DNA of 64,000 bases from Carnobacterium viridans (GCF_900102725.1 NZ_FNJW01000008.1:310001-374000), one strand, 5' to 3'; shown: positions 1-10,142, counted from the stretch's first letter. Program-made: numbers and translations. Notes: generated by a model not told the origin, from the letters alone.

Positions 1-30
1 AATCTTACATTATTGTATATAACACCCAAT

Positions 31-254
31 GAGAGAAAAAGTAAGTAGTTCTGACGTGTGAATAGAGAGAATTTCCTTGGCTGAAAGAAATTCCCGTAGA
101 GTTAATTGAAAGACATTCTTGAGGGTTAGCAGTGAAAAGCTGTTACGTTACGAGCGTTAATCGTTGAGGAAAGCTTAGGCTTTCAAACAAAGGTGGTACC
201 ACGATAATAACTAATCATTCGTCCTTATTCTAATTAGAATAAGGACGTTTTTTT
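31..254 (+). promoter_or_regulatory. T-box leader of hisS-aspS
   Basis: The conserved T-box core AGGTGGTACCACG lies at 191-203 and is followed by a terminator hairpin. Upstream are a Stem I-like segment with an AGTA (loop E-like) motif near 41 and a GAC triplet at 112-114 placed where the specifier codon should be, just before a TTCTT that can close Stem I. A GAC specifier would read tRNA-Asp, suiting aspS as the second gene. The T-box family assignment is firm; the specifier assignment is my reading of the fold and is less sure. The promoter may lie before the window. Confidence 0.88.
221..254 (+). terminator. T-box attenuator terminator
   Basis: GTCCTTATTC and GAATAAGGAC form a near-perfect stem followed by a run of T. 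Together with the T-box core just upstream it is the terminator that uncharged tRNA would prevent from forming. Confidence 0.9.
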
Positions 255-297
255 GTATTTTTTTAGAATAATTGTAAAAAATAAGGAGTGTTGATTA

Positions 298-1623
298 ATG
301 GCTATTCAAAAACCTAAAGGGACAGCAGATTTATTACCCGAAGATTCAAGGAAATGGCAATATGTTGAAGAAATTTTAAATATGGTCTTGGCTGATTATC
401 AATTTGGAGAAATAAGAACTCCTATTTTTGAGAGCTATGATTTATTTTCTCGCGGTGTAGGAGAAACAAGCGATATCGTTTCAAAAGAAATGTATGATTT
501 TTATGATAAAGGCAAACGTCATATGTCGCTTCGTCCAGAAGGAACAGCGCCAGTTGTTCGTGCATTTGTTGAAAACAAACTATTCGGACCTGAACACAAT
601 AAACCATACAAAGTTTATTATAAAGGTCCAATGTTCCGCTATGAACGTCCTCAAGGCGGTAGAATGAGACAATTCCACCAATTAGGTGTTGAAGTTTTTG
701 GCAGTACGAACCCGGCAACAGATGTCGAGTCAATGGCTCTTGCTATGGCTTTGTTTGAAGAACTTGGGCTAGAAAAATTGACTTTAGTGATCAATTCACT
801 AGGGGATTCCCAAAGTCGTGTAGCTTATAGAGAAGCTTTAATTGCTTATCTAGAACCTCATTTCGAAGAGTTAAGTGCCGATTCGCAAACACGTTTGCAC
901 AAAAATCCTTTACGTGTATTAGACAGTAAAGATAAAAAAGATAAAGCAATCGTCCAAAATGCTCCATCTATTCTAGATTATTTAAGCGAAGATTCAGCAA
1001 AACACTTTGAAGCCGTTAAAGAAATGTTAACAGCTTTAGAGATTCCTTTTGTGATCGATAGCAATATGGTTAGGGGATTAGACTACTATACACACACAAT
1101 TTTTGAAGTGATGAGTGATGCTCCTGGATTTGGTGCAATCACAACAATTTGTGCCGGTGGCCGTTATGATGGATTAGTAGAAGAAGTCGGTGGTCCTGCC
1201 ACTCCTGGTTTTGGTTTCGCGTTAGGATTAGAACGTTTAATGATGACATTAGAAGCAGAAGAAATTGATATACCGGATTTGCATGAAGTAGATGTCTATG
1301 TTATTGGTTTAGGAGAAGCAACAAATCTTGAATCACTTAAAATCGTTCAAGCTGCTCGAAAAGCGGGGTTGTCTGCTGAACGGGATTACATGAATCGTAA
1401 AATAAAAGGCCAGTTTAAAACAGCTTCAAAACTAAATGCCAAAGTGGTCATTACTTTAGGTGATGCAGAACTAGAACAAAAAGAAGTGAATTTTAAAGTC
1501 ATGAAGACTGGAAATGAATCAAAAGTTCCGTTAAAAGAGGTCTACAAAGATTTTGAAAAATTATTTAATTTAAAAGTAGCAGATATGACAGCTTTCAATG
1601 ACTTTTTCAATAAAGAAGATTAA
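298..1623 (+). CDS. hisS: Histidyl-tRNA synthetase
   Basis: Charges tRNA-His with histidine in the cytoplasm. The 441-residue protein is slightly longer than the usual 420-430. Class II motifs are visible: [12 protein letters not shown] near residue 80, motif 2 [19 protein letters not shown] near 110-128, and the histidine-specific [14 protein letters not shown] near 258-271. The C-terminal part carries the anticodon-binding domain. An AAGGAG ribosome site at 283-288 supports the ATG. It is the first gene after the T-box leader and lies 32 bases before aspS, so both are probably one transcript controlled by tRNA charging. Confidence 0.97.
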   Translation: MAIQKPKGTADLLPEDSRKWQYVEEILNMVLADYQFGEIRTPIFESYDLFSRGVGETSDIVSKEMYDFYDKGKRHMSLRPEGTAPVVRAFVENKLFGPEHNKPYKVYYKGPMFRYERPQGGRMRQFHQLGVEVFGSTNPATDVESMALAMALFEELGLEKLTLVINSLGDSQSRVAYREALIAYLEPHFEELSADSQTRLHKNPLRVLDSKDKKDKAIVQNAPSILDYLSEDSAKHFEAVKEMLTALEIPFVIDSNMVRGLDYYTHTIFEVMSDAPGFGAITTICAGGRYDGLVEEVGGPATPGFGFALGLERLMMTLEAEEIDIPDLHEVDVYVIGLGEATNLESLKIVQAARKAGLSAERDYMNRKIKGQFKTASKLNAKVVITLGDAELEQKEVNFKVMKTGNESKVPLKEVYKDFEKLFNLKVADMTAFNDFFNKED

Positions 1624-1655
1624 ATAGGAACAACTAGTGATAGGAGCTGGAGCAA

Positions 1656-3425
1656 ATGGGAAAAAGAACGGAATATTGCGGGAAAATCTCGCGTGATTTA
1701 TTAGGACAAGAAGTAATCTTAAAAGGATGGGTACAAAAAAGAAGAGATTTAGGGGATTTGATTTTTATTGATTTAAGAGACCGAGAAGGAATTGTTCAAA
1801 TCGTTTTCAACCCGACATTTTCAAAAGAAGCATTAGCTATCGCTGAAGACGTACGTAGTGAATATGTCCTTGAAGTTAAAGGGAAAGTTGTTGAAAGAAA
1901 AGAAGCTGTTGTAAATAAGAAAATCTCAACAGGAGAATTAGAAGTCGAAGTATACGATGTGAAAGTTCTTAATGCTTCAAAAACAACACCGTTTTATATT
2001 GAAGATGGTGTAGCTGTATCAGATGATAAAAGAATGCAATACCGTTACCTTGATTTAAGACGTCCAGAGATGACTCAGAATATGATCTTACGTCACCAGA
2101 TGACAAAATCGATTCGTCATTATTTAGATGATCATAATTTTATTGATACTGAAACACCTTATTTAACAAAATCAACTCCAGAAGGTGCACGAGACTATTT
2201 GGTGCCATCCCGAGTTCATCCAGGTCATTTTTATGCATTGCCTCAATCGCCACAATTATTCAAACAACTCTTAATGGGAGCTGGATTTGATCGCTATTAT
2301 CAAATCGTGCGTTGTTTTAGAGATGAAGATTTACGTGGAGACCGTCAACCGGAGTTTACTCAAGTCGATATTGAGACCAGTTTTTTGGAACCTGAAGAGA
2401 TTCAATCATTTACTGAAGAATTATTAGCTAAAGTATTAAAAGATACAAAAGACGTTGAATTGACGTTACCATTCCCGCGTATGGGATATGACGAAGCAAT
2501 TAGTCGTTACGGTAGTGATAAACCAGATGTTCGTTTTGGATTAGAATTAGTAGATGTCAGTGATTTAGTGAAAGATTCTAGTTTCAAAGTCTTTAGTGGA
2601 GCTATTGAAAATGGTGGAGCTGTTAAAGCCATCAACGCTAAAGGAGCTGCCGGCAACTACTCTCGAAAAGAGATTGATGCTTTAGGCGAATTTGTTTCTG
2701 TCTATGGAGCTAAAGGTCTAGCGTGGTTAAAAGTTGAAGATGATGGTCTAAAAGGACCAATCGCTAAATTCTTTAAAGAAGATGCAGAAGCATTGATTGA
2801 AAAAATGGATGCTAAAACAGGCGATTTGTTGTTGTTTGTAGCGGATAAAAAATCCGTTGTCCATGATTCATTAGGTGCATTGCGTTCGAAATTAGGAAAA
2901 GAATTAGAATTGATTGATGAATCTATTTATGCTTTTATGTGGATCGTAGACTGGCCATTATTGGAGTACGATGAAGAAGCAGGACGCTACTCAGCGGCTC
3001 ATCACCCGTTCACAATGCCAAAAGAGTCTGATATTGGTTTACTTGAAACAGATCCTGGAAAAGTTTACGCTCAAGCCTATGATATTGTCTTAAATGGCTA
3101 CGAATTAGGTGGAGGTTCAATTAGAATTCATACTCGCGACTTACAAGAAAAAATGTTTGCAGCTTTAGGATTTTCAAAAGAAGAAGCAGAAGAACAATTT
3201 GGGTTCTTGTTAGAAGCACTTGACTATGGTTTCCCTCCACATGGTGGAATTGCCTTAGGACTTGACCGCTTTGCTATGCTGTTGGCCGGCAAAGAAAATA
3301 TTCGTGAAGTGATTGCTTTCCCTAAAAATGGAAAAGCGACAGATCCATTAACTTCAGCACCTAGTTTAGTCAGTGAAGCGCAATTAGATGAATTATCAAT
3401 TCACACAACAAAAATTGAAGATTAA
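1656..3425 (+). CDS. aspS: Aspartyl-tRNA synthetase
   Basis: Charges tRNA-Asp. The 589 residues match the long bacterial type with an N-terminal OB-fold anticodon domain, a catalytic class II core and an inserted GAD domain (about residues 300-410). Motif 2 [20 protein letters not shown] begins near residue 222, and motif 3 [15 protein letters not shown] near 528-542. A GGAGC site precedes the ATG. Second gene of the hisS-aspS operon, followed by a strong terminator. The sequence does not show whether it is the discriminating or the relaxed form acting also on tRNA-Asn. Confidence 0.97.
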   Translation: MGKRTEYCGKISRDLLGQEVILKGWVQKRRDLGDLIFIDLRDREGIVQIVFNPTFSKEALAIAEDVRSEYVLEVKGKVVERKEAVVNKKISTGELEVEVYDVKVLNASKTTPFYIEDGVAVSDDKRMQYRYLDLRRPEMTQNMILRHQMTKSIRHYLDDHNFIDTETPYLTKSTPEGARDYLVPSRVHPGHFYALPQSPQLFKQLLMGAGFDRYYQIVRCFRDEDLRGDRQPEFTQVDIETSFLEPEEIQSFTEELLAKVLKDTKDVELTLPFPRMGYDEAISRYGSDKPDVRFGLELVDVSDLVKDSSFKVFSGAIENGGAVKAINAKGAAGNYSRKEIDALGEFVSVYGAKGLAWLKVEDDGLKGPIAKFFKEDAEALIEKMDAKTGDLLLFVADKKSVVHDSLGALRSKLGKELELIDESIYAFMWIVDWPLLEYDEEAGRYSAAHHPFTMPKESDIGLLETDPGKVYAQAYDIVLNGYELGGGSIRIHTRDLQEKMFAALGFSKEEAEEQFGFLLEALDYGFPPHGGIALGLDRFAMLLAGKENIREVIAFPKNGKATDPLTSAPSLVSEAQLDELSIHTTKIED

Positions 3426-3451
3426 ATTGTAATCTTTTCTTTGACAGTAAA

Positions 3452-3487
3452 AAACGTGAGCAAACGAATATTGCTCACGTTTTTTTG
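3452..3487 (+). terminator. Terminator after aspS
   Basis: AACGTGAGCAA pairs perfectly with TTGCTCACGTT around a short loop and runs into seven T. It closes the hisS-aspS operon. Confidence 0.93.
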
Positions 3488-3590
3488 TTCACTGAAAATA
3501 ACTTAGCAGAAATGAATTAAGATTTAGCTTGTTATTCATAGTCAATTTTGTCAAAATAGATTAAGGAAACAAAATTTGGGAGGTTTATAG

Positions 3591-4628
3591 ATGAATGCAA
3601 AAAGATGGAGTGCAATTGGTGTTGCACTAGGGATTTTTATTTTCTCACTATTTTTCAGTCATTATTTTTCTTATATTGTCGAAAAACAAGAAGCAACTGA
3701 ATCATTAAGTGATAATTTATTAGGCTTTTTAGGTACTACTGTATTGGAAGAAAGTTTAGTAGAAGCTGGGGATGCTTCTAAACGAATCGTTTTGTTGTCG
3801 GTAGACGGAACAATTTTAGACGGTCAAACATCTGGCTTTACAGGAGATTCAGTGTACGATCATGACTTGTTTTTACAACAGTTGGAACAAGTATTAGTAG
3901 ACGATACGATTAAAGCCATTGTTTTATCCGTCAATACTCCAGGCGGTGGTACATATGAAAGTGCTCAAATCAAAGACAAATTAGTAGAGATTCAAGAAAC
4001 AACTGAAAAACCTATTTATGTTTCAATGGGAAGTATGGCTGCTAGCGGCGGGTACTATATCTCTGCTTCCGCAGAAAAAATATTTGCTTCTGAAGAGACT
4101 TTAACAGGATCAATTGGTGTCATTATGTCCGGAACGAATTTTAGCGACTTGCTTGAAAAGATCGGGGTTGATGATACAACTATCAAAAGTGGCGAGTTCA
4201 AGGATATTGGATCCTCAACTCGGACAATGACTGAAGAGGATGCAGAAATTTTACAAACGATGGTAAATACGTCGTTTGATCGTTTTGTAGACGTTATTGT
4301 TGAAGGGCGTGGAATGGATGAAGAAGTGGTCAGGGCAATAGCTGATGGACGTATTTACGATGGTGCACAAGCTGTTTCAAATGGTTTGGTCGATGAAATA
4401 GGTTATCAAGAAGATGTACTTGAGGCGATTAAAAAAGATTACGATTTAGAAGATGCAGAACTCTTTACCTATCAAGGTCCTTCCATGTCATTTTCTTCAT
4501 TGTTTAGTTCTAAAGTCAGTAGTTTATTTCAATCAGGTGAGTCAATGAACTCAGATATCGATAAACTGATGACAGCAATTGGAACACCTGATTCTCCTAA
4601 GATGATGTATTACTATGGAGGTGAATAG
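3591..4628 (+). CDS. sppA: Signal peptide peptidase SppA, membrane serine protease
   Basis: Cleaves remnant signal peptides in the membrane. Residues 8-27 form a single N-terminal transmembrane segment, so the rest is extracytoplasmic. The ClpP-like fold is marked by NTPGGG (near residue 115) and SMAASGGYYISASA with the nucleophile serine near residue 152. The general-base lysine is probably that of GEFKDIGSSTR near 204, as in Bacillus SppA (S147/K199). A GGGAGG site precedes the ATG. The downstream RDD protein starts two bases after its stop, so they are likely cotranscribed. Confidence 0.93.
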   Translation: MNAKRWSAIGVALGIFIFSLFFSHYFSYIVEKQEATESLSDNLLGFLGTTVLEESLVEAGDASKRIVLLSVDGTILDGQTSGFTGDSVYDHDLFLQQLEQVLVDDTIKAIVLSVNTPGGGTYESAQIKDKLVEIQETTEKPIYVSMGSMAASGGYYISASAEKIFASEETLTGSIGVIMSGTNFSDLLEKIGVDDTTIKSGEFKDIGSSTRTMTEEDAEILQTMVNTSFDRFVDVIVEGRGMDEEVVRAIADGRIYDGAQAVSNGLVDEIGYQEDVLEAIKKDYDLEDAELFTYQGPSMSFSSLFSSKVSSLFQSGESMNSDIDKLMTAIGTPDSPKMMYYYGGE

Positions 4629-4629
4629 A

Positions 4630-5415
4630 ATGAGCACACCTTCCAATAATCATGAGCACGACCACTTGAAAGAATCGACCCAAGCAAAAAAAGGCGATAC
4701 AAAAGAGCTGGATGTAAGTGCGTTAAAAAAAGCGTTAGCTAGTGAAGAAGCAGAACTTGAACGAGCAAAACGATTAAAACGTTTAGAACAACAGAAAGCA
4801 ACGATCATTAAGGAAGATTCTGCTGTTAATCCAGTTTCACAAGAATTTCAAAATAAATCAACAGACAAAATGAGTTCACAAGATCTTCGAGATGCTAGAC
4901 GAAAGTATTGGCAAGAAAAACAAAAACAAGAAGAGCGTATGCGCAAACCATTTCACAGTTATCCTGCATTTTTCTATACAGGATTTTGGTTCAGATTTTT
5001 TGCTTTTTTAGTTGATTTACTCGTCATCTCAAGTATCAATCGATTAATTGTTCAGCCGCTATTCTTGTTATTAAGGCATCCATTAAATGATGATGCATTC
5101 TCAGCGTTTTCGTTAAGTAAATTGGTTATCTACTTACTCTATTTTGTATTAGCAACAAAATTAACGAATGGACAAACAATTGGAAAAATTATTTTTGGGA
5201 TTCGAGTAGTTAGTTTTAAAGAAGAAAAACTAAGCTGGGCAACAGTCATTATCCGAGAATGCTTTAGTCGCTATATTTTAAAAACATTTCCATTTATCTA
5301 TCTTATGGTGTTGTTCACACAAGAAAAACAACATTTAGGTGATTTTTTCAGTGATACATCTGTTGTCTCTGAAAACTTAATTCGGGCAAACCAGATGTCA
5401 TTTGAGAAGCAATAA
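4630..5415 (+). CDS. RDD-family membrane protein
   Basis: I chose ATG 4630 because GGAGGTG at 4617-4623 is correctly spaced; this gives 261 residues. The first ~100 are very hydrophilic and charged with coiled-coil character; the RDD domain follows (GFWFRFFAFLVDLLVISS near 116) with hydrophobic segments, the motif GQTIGKIIFGIRVV and the typical end HLGDFFSDTSVV. RDD proteins are membrane proteins of mostly unknown role, some linked to Na+/H+ transport. Pairing with sppA is common in Firmicutes and suggests membrane protein quality control, but this is inference. Confidence 0.85.
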   Translation: MSTPSNNHEHDHLKESTQAKKGDTKELDVSALKKALASEEAELERAKRLKRLEQQKATIIKEDSAVNPVSQEFQNKSTDKMSSQDLRDARRKYWQEKQKQEERMRKPFHSYPAFFYTGFWFRFFAFLVDLLVISSINRLIVQPLFLLLRHPLNDDAFSAFSLSKLVIYLLYFVLATKLTNGQTIGKIIFGIRVVSFKEEKLSWATVIIRECFSRYILKTFPFIYLMVLFTQEKQHLGDFFSDTSVVSENLIRANQMSFEKQ

Positions 5416-5505
5416 AAATAGAAGAACAAGTTCAAGTTTGGTTGTTCTTTTGAAATAACTAGCTTAGAATAAAAGAAAATGCAGTTAATGTTAGGAGAAA
5501 AAAAG

Positions 5506-6408
5506 ATGGTTTTATTAGGTTCACATGTTTCAATGAGTGGAAAAAAGATGTTGCTGGGTTCAGCTGAAGAAGCGAGCAGCTACAACGCTACAACGTTCAT
5601 GATTTATACTGGAGCTCCACAAAACACGCGACGCAAAGCAATTGAAGATATGAATATTCCGATAGGCACTTCCTATATGGAAGAAAATAATCTGTCTAAT
5701 ATGGTTGTTCATGCGCCATATATTATTAATCTAGGAAATACCATTAAACCTGAAAATTTCACATTTGCGATTGAGTTTTTAAGAGCAGAAATTTTAAGGG
5801 CTGAAGCATTAGGAGCTAGACAAATTACTATGCATCCAGGCGCGCATGTAGGTGCTGGTTCAGAAGCGGGTATTGCTCAAATTATTAAAGGATTGAATGA
5901 AGTTTTGCATAAAGATCAGCTAGCACAGATTGCTTTAGAAACAATGGCTGGAAAAGGAACTGAAGTTGGACGTAATTTTGAAGAAATCGCTAAAATTATT
6001 GACGGTGTAACGTTAAACGACAAACTGTCTGTCACAATGGATACGTGTCATATAAATGATGCCGGATATAACGTGAAGGAGGACTTTGATGGTGTTTTAA
6101 ATGAGTTTGATAAAATTGTAGGATTGGAACGTCTTAAAGTGGTACATGTGAATGATTCAAAAAATCCACAAGGCAGTCATAAAGACCGCCATGCAAATAT
6201 TGGTTTTGGAACGATCGGATTTGACGCTTTAAACAAAGTGGTACACCATCCTCAATTGATTCATCTACCTAAAATATTGGAAACACCCTATGTGGGAGAA
6301 GACAAAAAAGATAAAAAAGCACCATATGGCTATGAAATCAAAATGCTAAAAGAACAGACTTTTAATCCTAATTTATTAGAGGACATTTTAAATCAAGTAG
6401 GTTATTAA
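5506..6408 (+). CDS. nfo: Endonuclease IV (AP endonuclease)
   Basis: Cuts DNA 5' of abasic sites in base excision repair, using three metal ions. ATG 5506 follows TTAGGAGAA; an upstream in-frame ATG at 5479 lacks a ribosome site. The 300 residues match the family ([14 protein letters not shown] at the start). Metal-ligand motifs are present: [57 protein letters not shown] and KILETPY near the end. It stands alone between sppA-RDD and lemA and is followed by a terminator. Confidence 0.95.
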   Translation: MVLLGSHVSMSGKKMLLGSAEEASSYNATTFMIYTGAPQNTRRKAIEDMNIPIGTSYMEENNLSNMVVHAPYIINLGNTIKPENFTFAIEFLRAEILRAEALGARQITMHPGAHVGAGSEAGIAQIIKGLNEVLHKDQLAQIALETMAGKGTEVGRNFEEIAKIIDGVTLNDKLSVTMDTCHINDAGYNVKEDFDGVLNEFDKIVGLERLKVVHVNDSKNPQGSHKDRHANIGFGTIGFDALNKVVHHPQLIHLPKILETPYVGEDKKDKKAPYGYEIKMLKEQTFNPNLLEDILNQVGY

Positions 6409-6426
6409 TCACGCAAGTAGTACTCT

Positions 6427-6463
6427 AAAGAGAAAAAGAAAGATTCCTTTCTTTTTCTCTTTT
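6427..6463 (+). terminator. Terminator after nfo
   Basis: AAAGAGAAAAAGAAAG pairs with CTTTCTTTTTCTCTTT around a short loop and ends in T-rich sequence. It could act on both strands. Confidence 0.85.
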
Positions 6464-6538
6464 CTTAACTTTATTATTTCCTAAATAATGAAATTTATGA
6501 CATAATTAATACGTTCATAACAGTATAGGGAAATAAAG

Positions 6539-6612
6539 GTTCCATGTCTCTCCACAATTAAAATCGTCTATTCCAGAAGAGATTTATTTTATACTGTCAA
6601 CACTATTTGTTG
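6539..6612 (-). repeat. Mosaic intergenic repeat, copy A (partial, degenerate)
   Basis: Contains the arm ...TCTCTCCACAA... CGTCTATTCCAGAAGA... TGTCAACACTATTTG, matching the arm seen in copies C and F on the same strand and B, D, E on the opposite strand. Only one arm is recognisable and it has several changes. It lies in the 331-base gap between nfo and lemA; apart from this, the terminator and a possible -10 element, I see nothing else there. Confidence 0.7.
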
Positions 6613-6671
6613 GATTTGCGAAATAATTTGTTGTTTTAAGGTTAAATATAAGGCTTTCATCCTTAAGGCGG

Positions 6672-6700
6672 ATGCATCAATCAAAAATTTACAGTATAAT
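6672..6700 (+). promoter_or_regulatory. Possible lemA promoter
   Basis: A perfect TATAAT at 6695-6700 lies 39 bases before lemA. The -35 region is poor (ATGCAT at 17-base spacing), so this is only a candidate. Confidence 0.4.
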
Positions 6701-6739
6701 TAAATCGTTAGAACAATATTAAGAAAGAAGGATGACAAA

Positions 6740-7327
6740 ATGAAAAATATGAAAAACGGCACAAAAATAATTATAGGAATTATCGTAGCTGTAGTGATTA
6801 TAGCCATTCCGTTAATTAGTTCGTACAACGGATTGATCAAAGAAGAAAGTAACGTAGATCTTGCGTGGTCACAAGTTGAATCACAATTGCAACGTAGAAA
6901 TGACTTGATTCCGAACTTGGTTAATTCCGTTCAAGGCGCAATGGATCAAGAAGAAGAAGTATTTACAGCCATAGCAGATGCACGTGCTTCATTAAGTGGA
7001 GCGGGTTCGATGGAAGAAGAAGTAGAAGCAAATAACGAAATGAATTCAGCTTTATCAAGATTATTAGTAGTAGTTGAAAGTTACCCAGAACTAAAATCTA
7101 ATGAAAATGTAACAGCTTTAATGGATGAATTAGCAGGTACAGAAAATCGAATTGCCGTTGAAAGACAACGTTACAATGAGACAGTGCAAGGATACAACAA
7201 TCGTGTGAAACGATTCCCGGGTTCAATTATTGCAAATATGACTGGCTTCTCAGAAAAACCATACTTTGAAGCAGTTGAAGGTGCAGAAATAGCTCCTGAA
7301 GTGAATTTTGATAATGATGAGGAATAA
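6740..7327 (+). CDS. lemA: LemA-family membrane protein
   Basis: LemA proteins are membrane-anchored proteins of uncertain role. Residues 8-27 are a hydrophobic anchor (IIIGIIVAVVIIAIPLISS), followed by the conserved helical LemA domain with VDLAWSQVESQLQRRNDLIP and NLVNSVQG. The tail FPGSIIANMTGFSEKPYFEA is the usual LemA ending. Length 195 is typical. The next gene, 32 bases on, encodes a TPM-domain protein, a recurrent neighbour of lemA in bacteria, so the two probably act together at the envelope; the function is not known. Confidence 0.9.
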   Translation: MKNMKNGTKIIIGIIVAVVIIAIPLISSYNGLIKEESNVDLAWSQVESQLQRRNDLIPNLVNSVQGAMDQEEEVFTAIADARASLSGAGSMEEEVEANNEMNSALSRLLVVVESYPELKSNENVTALMDELAGTENRIAVERQRYNETVQGYNNRVKRFPGSIIANMTGFSEKPYFEAVEGAEIAPEVNFDNDEE

Positions 7328-7359
7328 TCATAAGGATTTATGTGTTAGGAGGAAATTTA

Positions 7360-8190
7360 GTGAGAAAAATTGACCGTTTTTCAATTTTAAGTTTTTTCTC
7401 GATTTCTTTCGGATTGTTGCTTATGTTTCTATTTCCTTTAACTGCTGAGGCGGCTGTTGATTATCCAGAACCTTCTACTGAATTTTATGTTTATGATGAA
7501 GCAAACTTACTTTCTGACGAAACAGAAAAATTTATTATAGATGTCAATAAACATTATGAAGATACCCAAGAGAAGCCGCAAATAATTGTAGCTACTGTAA
7601 ACAGTTTGCAAGGTGTGACAATCGAAGAATACACGGTAGAACTGTTTGAAAAGTGGGGAATTGGTAATGCTGAGTCAGATAATGGAGTCTTGATTCTTTT
7701 ATCTGCTGAGGAACGTGAAATCCGTTTTGAAATTGGCTATGGATTAGAAGGCGCTCTGACAGATAGTGGAACTGGAGCGATTTTAGATCGAAATCTTGAA
7801 GCTTTATCCAATGATGATTACAATACAGCACTGAAAAGTATTTTTACTGAAACAGCGATAAGAGTTAATGAAGAATATCAGTTTGATAATGATACGATTT
7901 TTTCTGGCTACGACGTCAATGCCGAAGATTATGAAGACGACTCAGGAGACTTTCCAGCTATTCTGATAGTGGTGCTTATCTTCTTTGTTATCAGCAGCTT
8001 TTTTGGCGGCGGCGGATCAGGTGGTGGAAGAGGAAGAGGAAGCAGCATGTGGCCTTTCTTACTTGGAATGTCCGGCGGAAGTCGTTACCGTGGAGGCGGT
8101 GGTGGTTTTGGCGGCGGCGGTTTCGGTGGTGGAGGCGGCTTTGGCGGCGGCGGATCATCCGGTGGTGGAGGATCAAGCCGAGGTTTCTAA
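7360..8190 (+). CDS. TPM-domain membrane protein with glycine-rich tail (YgcG-like)
   Basis: The GTG at 7360 follows TAGGAGG at 7346-7352, giving 276 residues; the in-frame GTG at 7342 lies before that site. A signal peptide (hydrophobic 11-27, ending AEAA) precedes a TPM domain (VYDEANLLS, EYTVELFEKWGIG, DNGVLILLSAEEREIRFEIGYGLEG). A transmembrane helix near 205-220 is followed by a tail made almost only of Gly, Ser and Arg. TPM domains in other proteins act in photosystem repair; here the role is unknown. Partner of lemA. Confidence 0.87.
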   Translation: MRKIDRFSILSFFSISFGLLLMFLFPLTAEAAVDYPEPSTEFYVYDEANLLSDETEKFIIDVNKHYEDTQEKPQIIVATVNSLQGVTIEEYTVELFEKWGIGNAESDNGVLILLSAEEREIRFEIGYGLEGALTDSGTGAILDRNLEALSNDDYNTALKSIFTETAIRVNEEYQFDNDTIFSGYDVNAEDYEDDSGDFPAILIVVLIFFVISSFFGGGGSGGGRGRGSSMWPFLLGMSGGSRYRGGGGGFGGGGFGGGGGFGGGGSSGGGGSSRGF

Positions 8191-8236
8191 AATATAGCCA
8201 AGCTCTTTGAACTAAATCAGTAGTAAAAAATCTTAA

Positions 8237-8261
8237 ATGCCCCTATCGTATAGAGGGGCAT
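8237..8261 (+). terminator. Hairpin after the TPM gene
   Basis: ATGCCCC and GGGGCAT form a compact stem-loop 47 bases after the stop. The + strand lacks a T-run, so it may be a weak terminator or an mRNA-stabilising 3' hairpin. Confidence 0.5.
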
Positions 8262-8382
8262 AAATAAACAAGTAATTTAATAACAAGTACTGTTAATGTC
8301 TAATCTAATAAACAATTATAGGTCTAATAGAGAAGTAGACGACATGGAAATAGGGCAAAATCAGATGATTAAGAGGGATATA

Positions 8383-9123
8383 ATGAGAAACATTAAAATG
8401 ACGATTGAGTATGATGGCGGTAGGTATTTAGGCTGGCAAAGGCTCAGTGATTCAGACAAAACCATTCAAGGAAAAATAGAAAATATTTTGACCGCAATGA
8501 CAGGAACAAAAACTGAAATAATCGGATCAGGGCGCACGGATGCCGGAGCTCATGCTAAAGGGCAGGTAGCCAATTTCAAAACAACATCTACCATGGAATT
8601 TCCAGCGATGTTGGATCATTTGAACCGTTATCTCCCACGTGATATTGTCGTGAAGAAACTTGAGGAAGTACCTGAAAGATTCCATGCAAGGTATAATGCT
8701 AGTGGGAAAAAATACAGCTATTATGTTTGGAATAATAGTGTCCCTTCTGTTTTTGAACGTAATTTCAGCTATGATTTTCCTGGAGAACTTGATTTTAAAA
8801 AAATGAACGAGGCTTGCAATAAGCTTGTTGGAACACATGATTTCATAGGTTTCTCTTCACTCAAAAAATCTAAAAAATCGACGGTTAGAACGATTGATGA
8901 AATCAAGATCCACAAAGAAGGAGATCTGCTTCACTTTACATTCACAGGTGAAGGCTTTCTATATAAAATGATTCGCATCATTATGGGAACGCTCTTGGAA
9001 ATTGGGTCTGGTATGGCAGATCCATCATCTATAGATGCTGTCTTTAAGAATGGAATCAGAAGCGATGCCGGCATGACAGTACCTTCTCAAGGATTGTTCC
9101 TAGATGAAGTTTATTATGACTAA
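8383..9123 (+). CDS. truA: tRNA pseudouridine(38-40) synthase
   Basis: Isomerises uridines 38-40 in the anticodon arm of tRNAs. ATG 8383 follows a GAGGG site and starts the protein with MRNIKMTIEYDGG, matching the family; the 29 codons before it have no counterpart. Length 246. The catalytic aspartate is in SGRTDAGAHAKGQ (near residue 53), and GTHDFIGFSS and EGFLYKMIRIIMGTLLEIG are conserved family motifs. It stands alone and is followed by a terminator. Confidence 0.95.
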   Translation: MRNIKMTIEYDGGRYLGWQRLSDSDKTIQGKIENILTAMTGTKTEIIGSGRTDAGAHAKGQVANFKTTSTMEFPAMLDHLNRYLPRDIVVKKLEEVPERFHARYNASGKKYSYYVWNNSVPSVFERNFSYDFPGELDFKKMNEACNKLVGTHDFIGFSSLKKSKKSTVRTIDEIKIHKEGDLLHFTFTGEGFLYKMIRIIMGTLLEIGSGMADPSSIDAVFKNGIRSDAGMTVPSQGLFLDEVYYD

Positions 9124-9206
9124 TTAGACGATTTACCGGATTACCACTACTAACTTTAGCTAAAGCTTCTCTAGATAGTGGACTGGTCTTTCAAAATAGA
9201 AAGAAT

Positions 9207-9258
9207 AAACCTAAAGAACTATAGCTTAAAAGCTTTAATTCTTTAGGTTTATTTTTTT
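9207..9258 (+). terminator. Terminator after truA
   Basis: AAACCTAAAGAA pairs with TTCTTTAGGTTT across a loop that itself contains AGCTT/AAGCT, then a T-rich run. It lies between convergent truA and the minus-strand PPDK regulator. Confidence 0.85.
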
Positions 9259-9308
9259 GCGACAAATAGAAAGATTACATGGTCTATTCAGTTAGAACTA
9301 AGCTCCAA

Positions 9309-10142
9309 TTAGTTTTGTTCGAATTTCTTATGTTCGATTTGTAAAGTATTGATAATGATTGCAGCTGTCTCTTCAATCGATTTTTTTGAAACATTGATCA
9401 CCAAACATCCTAATTTATCATACAAGTCTTTTGCGAAAACGAGTTCTTTATCAATTCGGTCTAATTTAGAATATTCCGTATCTGGATTCATTCCATAAGT
9501 AATCATTCGTTCACGACGAATGGAGTTCAGCGCTTCACGATCACTAGTTAGTCCAACGATTTTTTTCGGATCTACTTCCCATATTTGTTCGGGTATATGT
9601 GCTTCAGGAATAAGAGGCAAGTTAGCCACTTTATAATTCTGATTAGCTAAAAACATACTTAAAGGTGTTTTTGATGTTCTAGAAATTCCCAGCAATACAA
9701 TGTCAGCTTCTAAAAATCCTTTAGGATCACGACCATCATCAAATTTAACAGCAAATTCAATTGCCTTAATTCGATTAAAATAAGTTTCATCTAAAAGGTG
9801 TAAAGCTCCTGGTTTTTGTATAGGGGCCATTTCAGAACGTTTTTCAAGTTCACTTATGATTGGAGAAAGTGGATCAAAAAAAATCAATTCATGCGATTGA
9901 CAAAACGTTTTAGCTGTTTCATTTAAAGCTTTATCTACCAATGTATGAAGAACGATTGCATTATCCATTTCTGCTTTTTCTAAAATAGATAAAAGAGTAT
10001 CTGATCCGCGAATGAAAGGGTAGGCTGAAACTTTAATATCTGCATCAGGAAACTGAGTCATAGCAGCTTGTCCAAGTTGACTAGCTGTTCCGCCTACTGA
10101 ATCGGAGATGATATAAACATTAATCGTTGAGTTTGAAGACAT
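9309..10142 (-). CDS. Pyruvate, phosphate dikinase regulatory protein (kinase/pyrophosphorylase)
   Basis: DUF299-family enzymes switch pyruvate, phosphate dikinase on and off by reversible ADP-dependent phosphorylation. The 277-residue protein shows the N-terminal VYIISDSVGGTASQLGQAA and the P-loop-like GISRTSKTPLSMFLANQNYKV near 151-172, as well as VGLTSDREALNSIRRERM. It is convergent with truA and divergent from zur. No pyruvate, phosphate dikinase gene lies in the window, so the target must be elsewhere. The homologue YqfL of Bacillus also lies in the dnaG-rpoD/era neighbourhood. Confidence 0.9.
   Translation of the reverse strand: MSSNSTINVYIISDSVGGTASQLGQAAMTQFPDADIKVSAYPFIRGSDTLLSILEKAEMDNAIVLHTLVDKALNETAKTFCQSHELIFFDPLSPIISELEKRSEMAPIQKPGALHLLDETYFNRIKAIEFAVKFDDGRDPKGFLEADIVLLGISRTSKTPLSMFLANQNYKVANLPLIPEAHIPEQIWEVDPKKIVGLTSDREALNSIRRERMITYGMNPDTEYSKLDRIDKELVFAKDLYDKLGCLVINVSKKSIEETAAIIINTLQIEHKKFEQN

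Noticed and set aside
7985-8197. Open frames on both strands over the glycine codon repeat
   Set aside because: They are by-products of the GGN-rich repeat in the TPM gene; no ribosome sites and low-complexity products.
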